A stretch of DNA of 64,000 bases from positions 8,172,591 to 8,236,590 of the forward strand of contig NC_051452.1 in the NCBI RefSeq assembly GCF_001649575.2, read 5' to 3'. The notes under the pieces are model-generated. The model had not been told where the DNA came from. It saw only the letters and a list, made by a program, of their open reading frames with translations, and searched no databases. This document shows positions 63,457-64,000 of this stretch, in pieces. Both the position numbers and the translations under genes were made by a program. This DNA is from Kryptolebias marmoratus (taxonomy: Eukaryota; Chordata; Actinopteri; Cyprinodontiformes; Rivulidae). The number at the start of each line of letters is the position of its first letter. Positions within the stretch are counted from its first letter, which is position 1.

Positions 63457-64000
63457 GGTGAGCATTGAGGAGCAGGACGTCAGAGGCAACTAAGAACCAG
63501 AGCAGTCTTTCTCGCCATCTTCACCATGCACAAATAAAAAAACACAACTAAAGGTAAGTCCCACAATTACAAGGAATTTCAGAGAATAAATACAAGTACT
63601 ATCATGTGTCCACAGACATTTATCATTATGCTAGACAAAGTATCCCTGCCTTCTTTCGTTATTGGGAATTAAAGCCAGCAGGACCCAGTTTATAGGAGCT
63701 TTTGGAACCAGAGTCTGTGCACTGGGCATGTTGAATTTGAAGTCCCACCTACTTCCCTGCATGCAGTCATGGTGTGACATGACCTTTTCTTCAGGTACAA
63801 AATAACTAATTACAACTGAATGTATAAGAAAAATGAATATTTTAGCATACAGCAGTAAAGTAAGAACTACGAGAATTGGGAGTCAATGCCGAAAAAAGGT
63901 TAAATGAGGTGTATTTTTTAAATTAATAAGGGCAGAGTGTCATCTGTTTGCATGTCACTGGTGGGACATATTACTGAACAGATAAGAATATCTGCCTGAC
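63457..64000. other. Right end of window, nothing recognised
   Basis: AT-rich sequence follows the exon-like cassette. It has an aataaa near 63533 and a donor-like aaaggtaagt near 63550, but no coding evidence. Confidence 0.5.

Overview
The window looks like nuclear genomic DNA of a ray-finned (teleost) fish. It is AT-rich and dominated by introns and intergenic DNA. One split gene is clear: the 3' half of an ERBB4-type receptor tyrosine kinase on the + strand. The rest is interspersed repeats of kinds common in teleosts: a Tc1-like element, hAT-like and TTAA-flanked MITEs, LINE tails and a tRNA-derived SINE. Everything here is read by eye; no database search was run.

Layout. 1-12262 is intron upstream of the first visible exon. 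Seven coding exons follow: 12263-12418, 17654-17729, 17820-17966, 23236-23333, 23420-23590, 24355-24640 and 25740-26578. They join in frame to 591 codons including the stop. They cover the kinase C-lobe from the catalytic loop onward plus the whole cytoplasmic tail, ending in PPPPY and a C-terminal TVV. A long 3' UTR probably runs to a polyadenylation signal at 33951-33956. From about 34 kb to the end I see no further gene, only repeats, CpG-dense patches and unassigned DNA.

The ErbB4 tail is unusual. No equivalent of the CYT-1 exon is visible. The upstream PPxY motif is gone, several tyrosines used in the human protein are replaced, and about 128 extra low-complexity residues sit before the conserved FDNPEYW block. 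The activation-loop exon also has two candidate splice donors 6 nt apart.

Repeats. The most abundant family, called R1 here, has about 19 recognisable blocks, all at 0-12.8 kb and 36-63 kb and none between. It has a hairpin at each end, an inverted subterminal motif, and a roughly 290-bp core that is sometimes tandemly repeated. That architecture resembles Helentron-associated (HINE/DINE-like) non-autonomous elements. Other mobile DNA includes a Tc1-like element with long terminal inverted repeats and remnants of all three catalytic acidic motifs, a hAT-like element with a near-perfect 8-bp target duplication, a LINE fragment nested inside a MITE, and an 18-nt tRNA-Pro-type retroviral primer-binding site in an intron.
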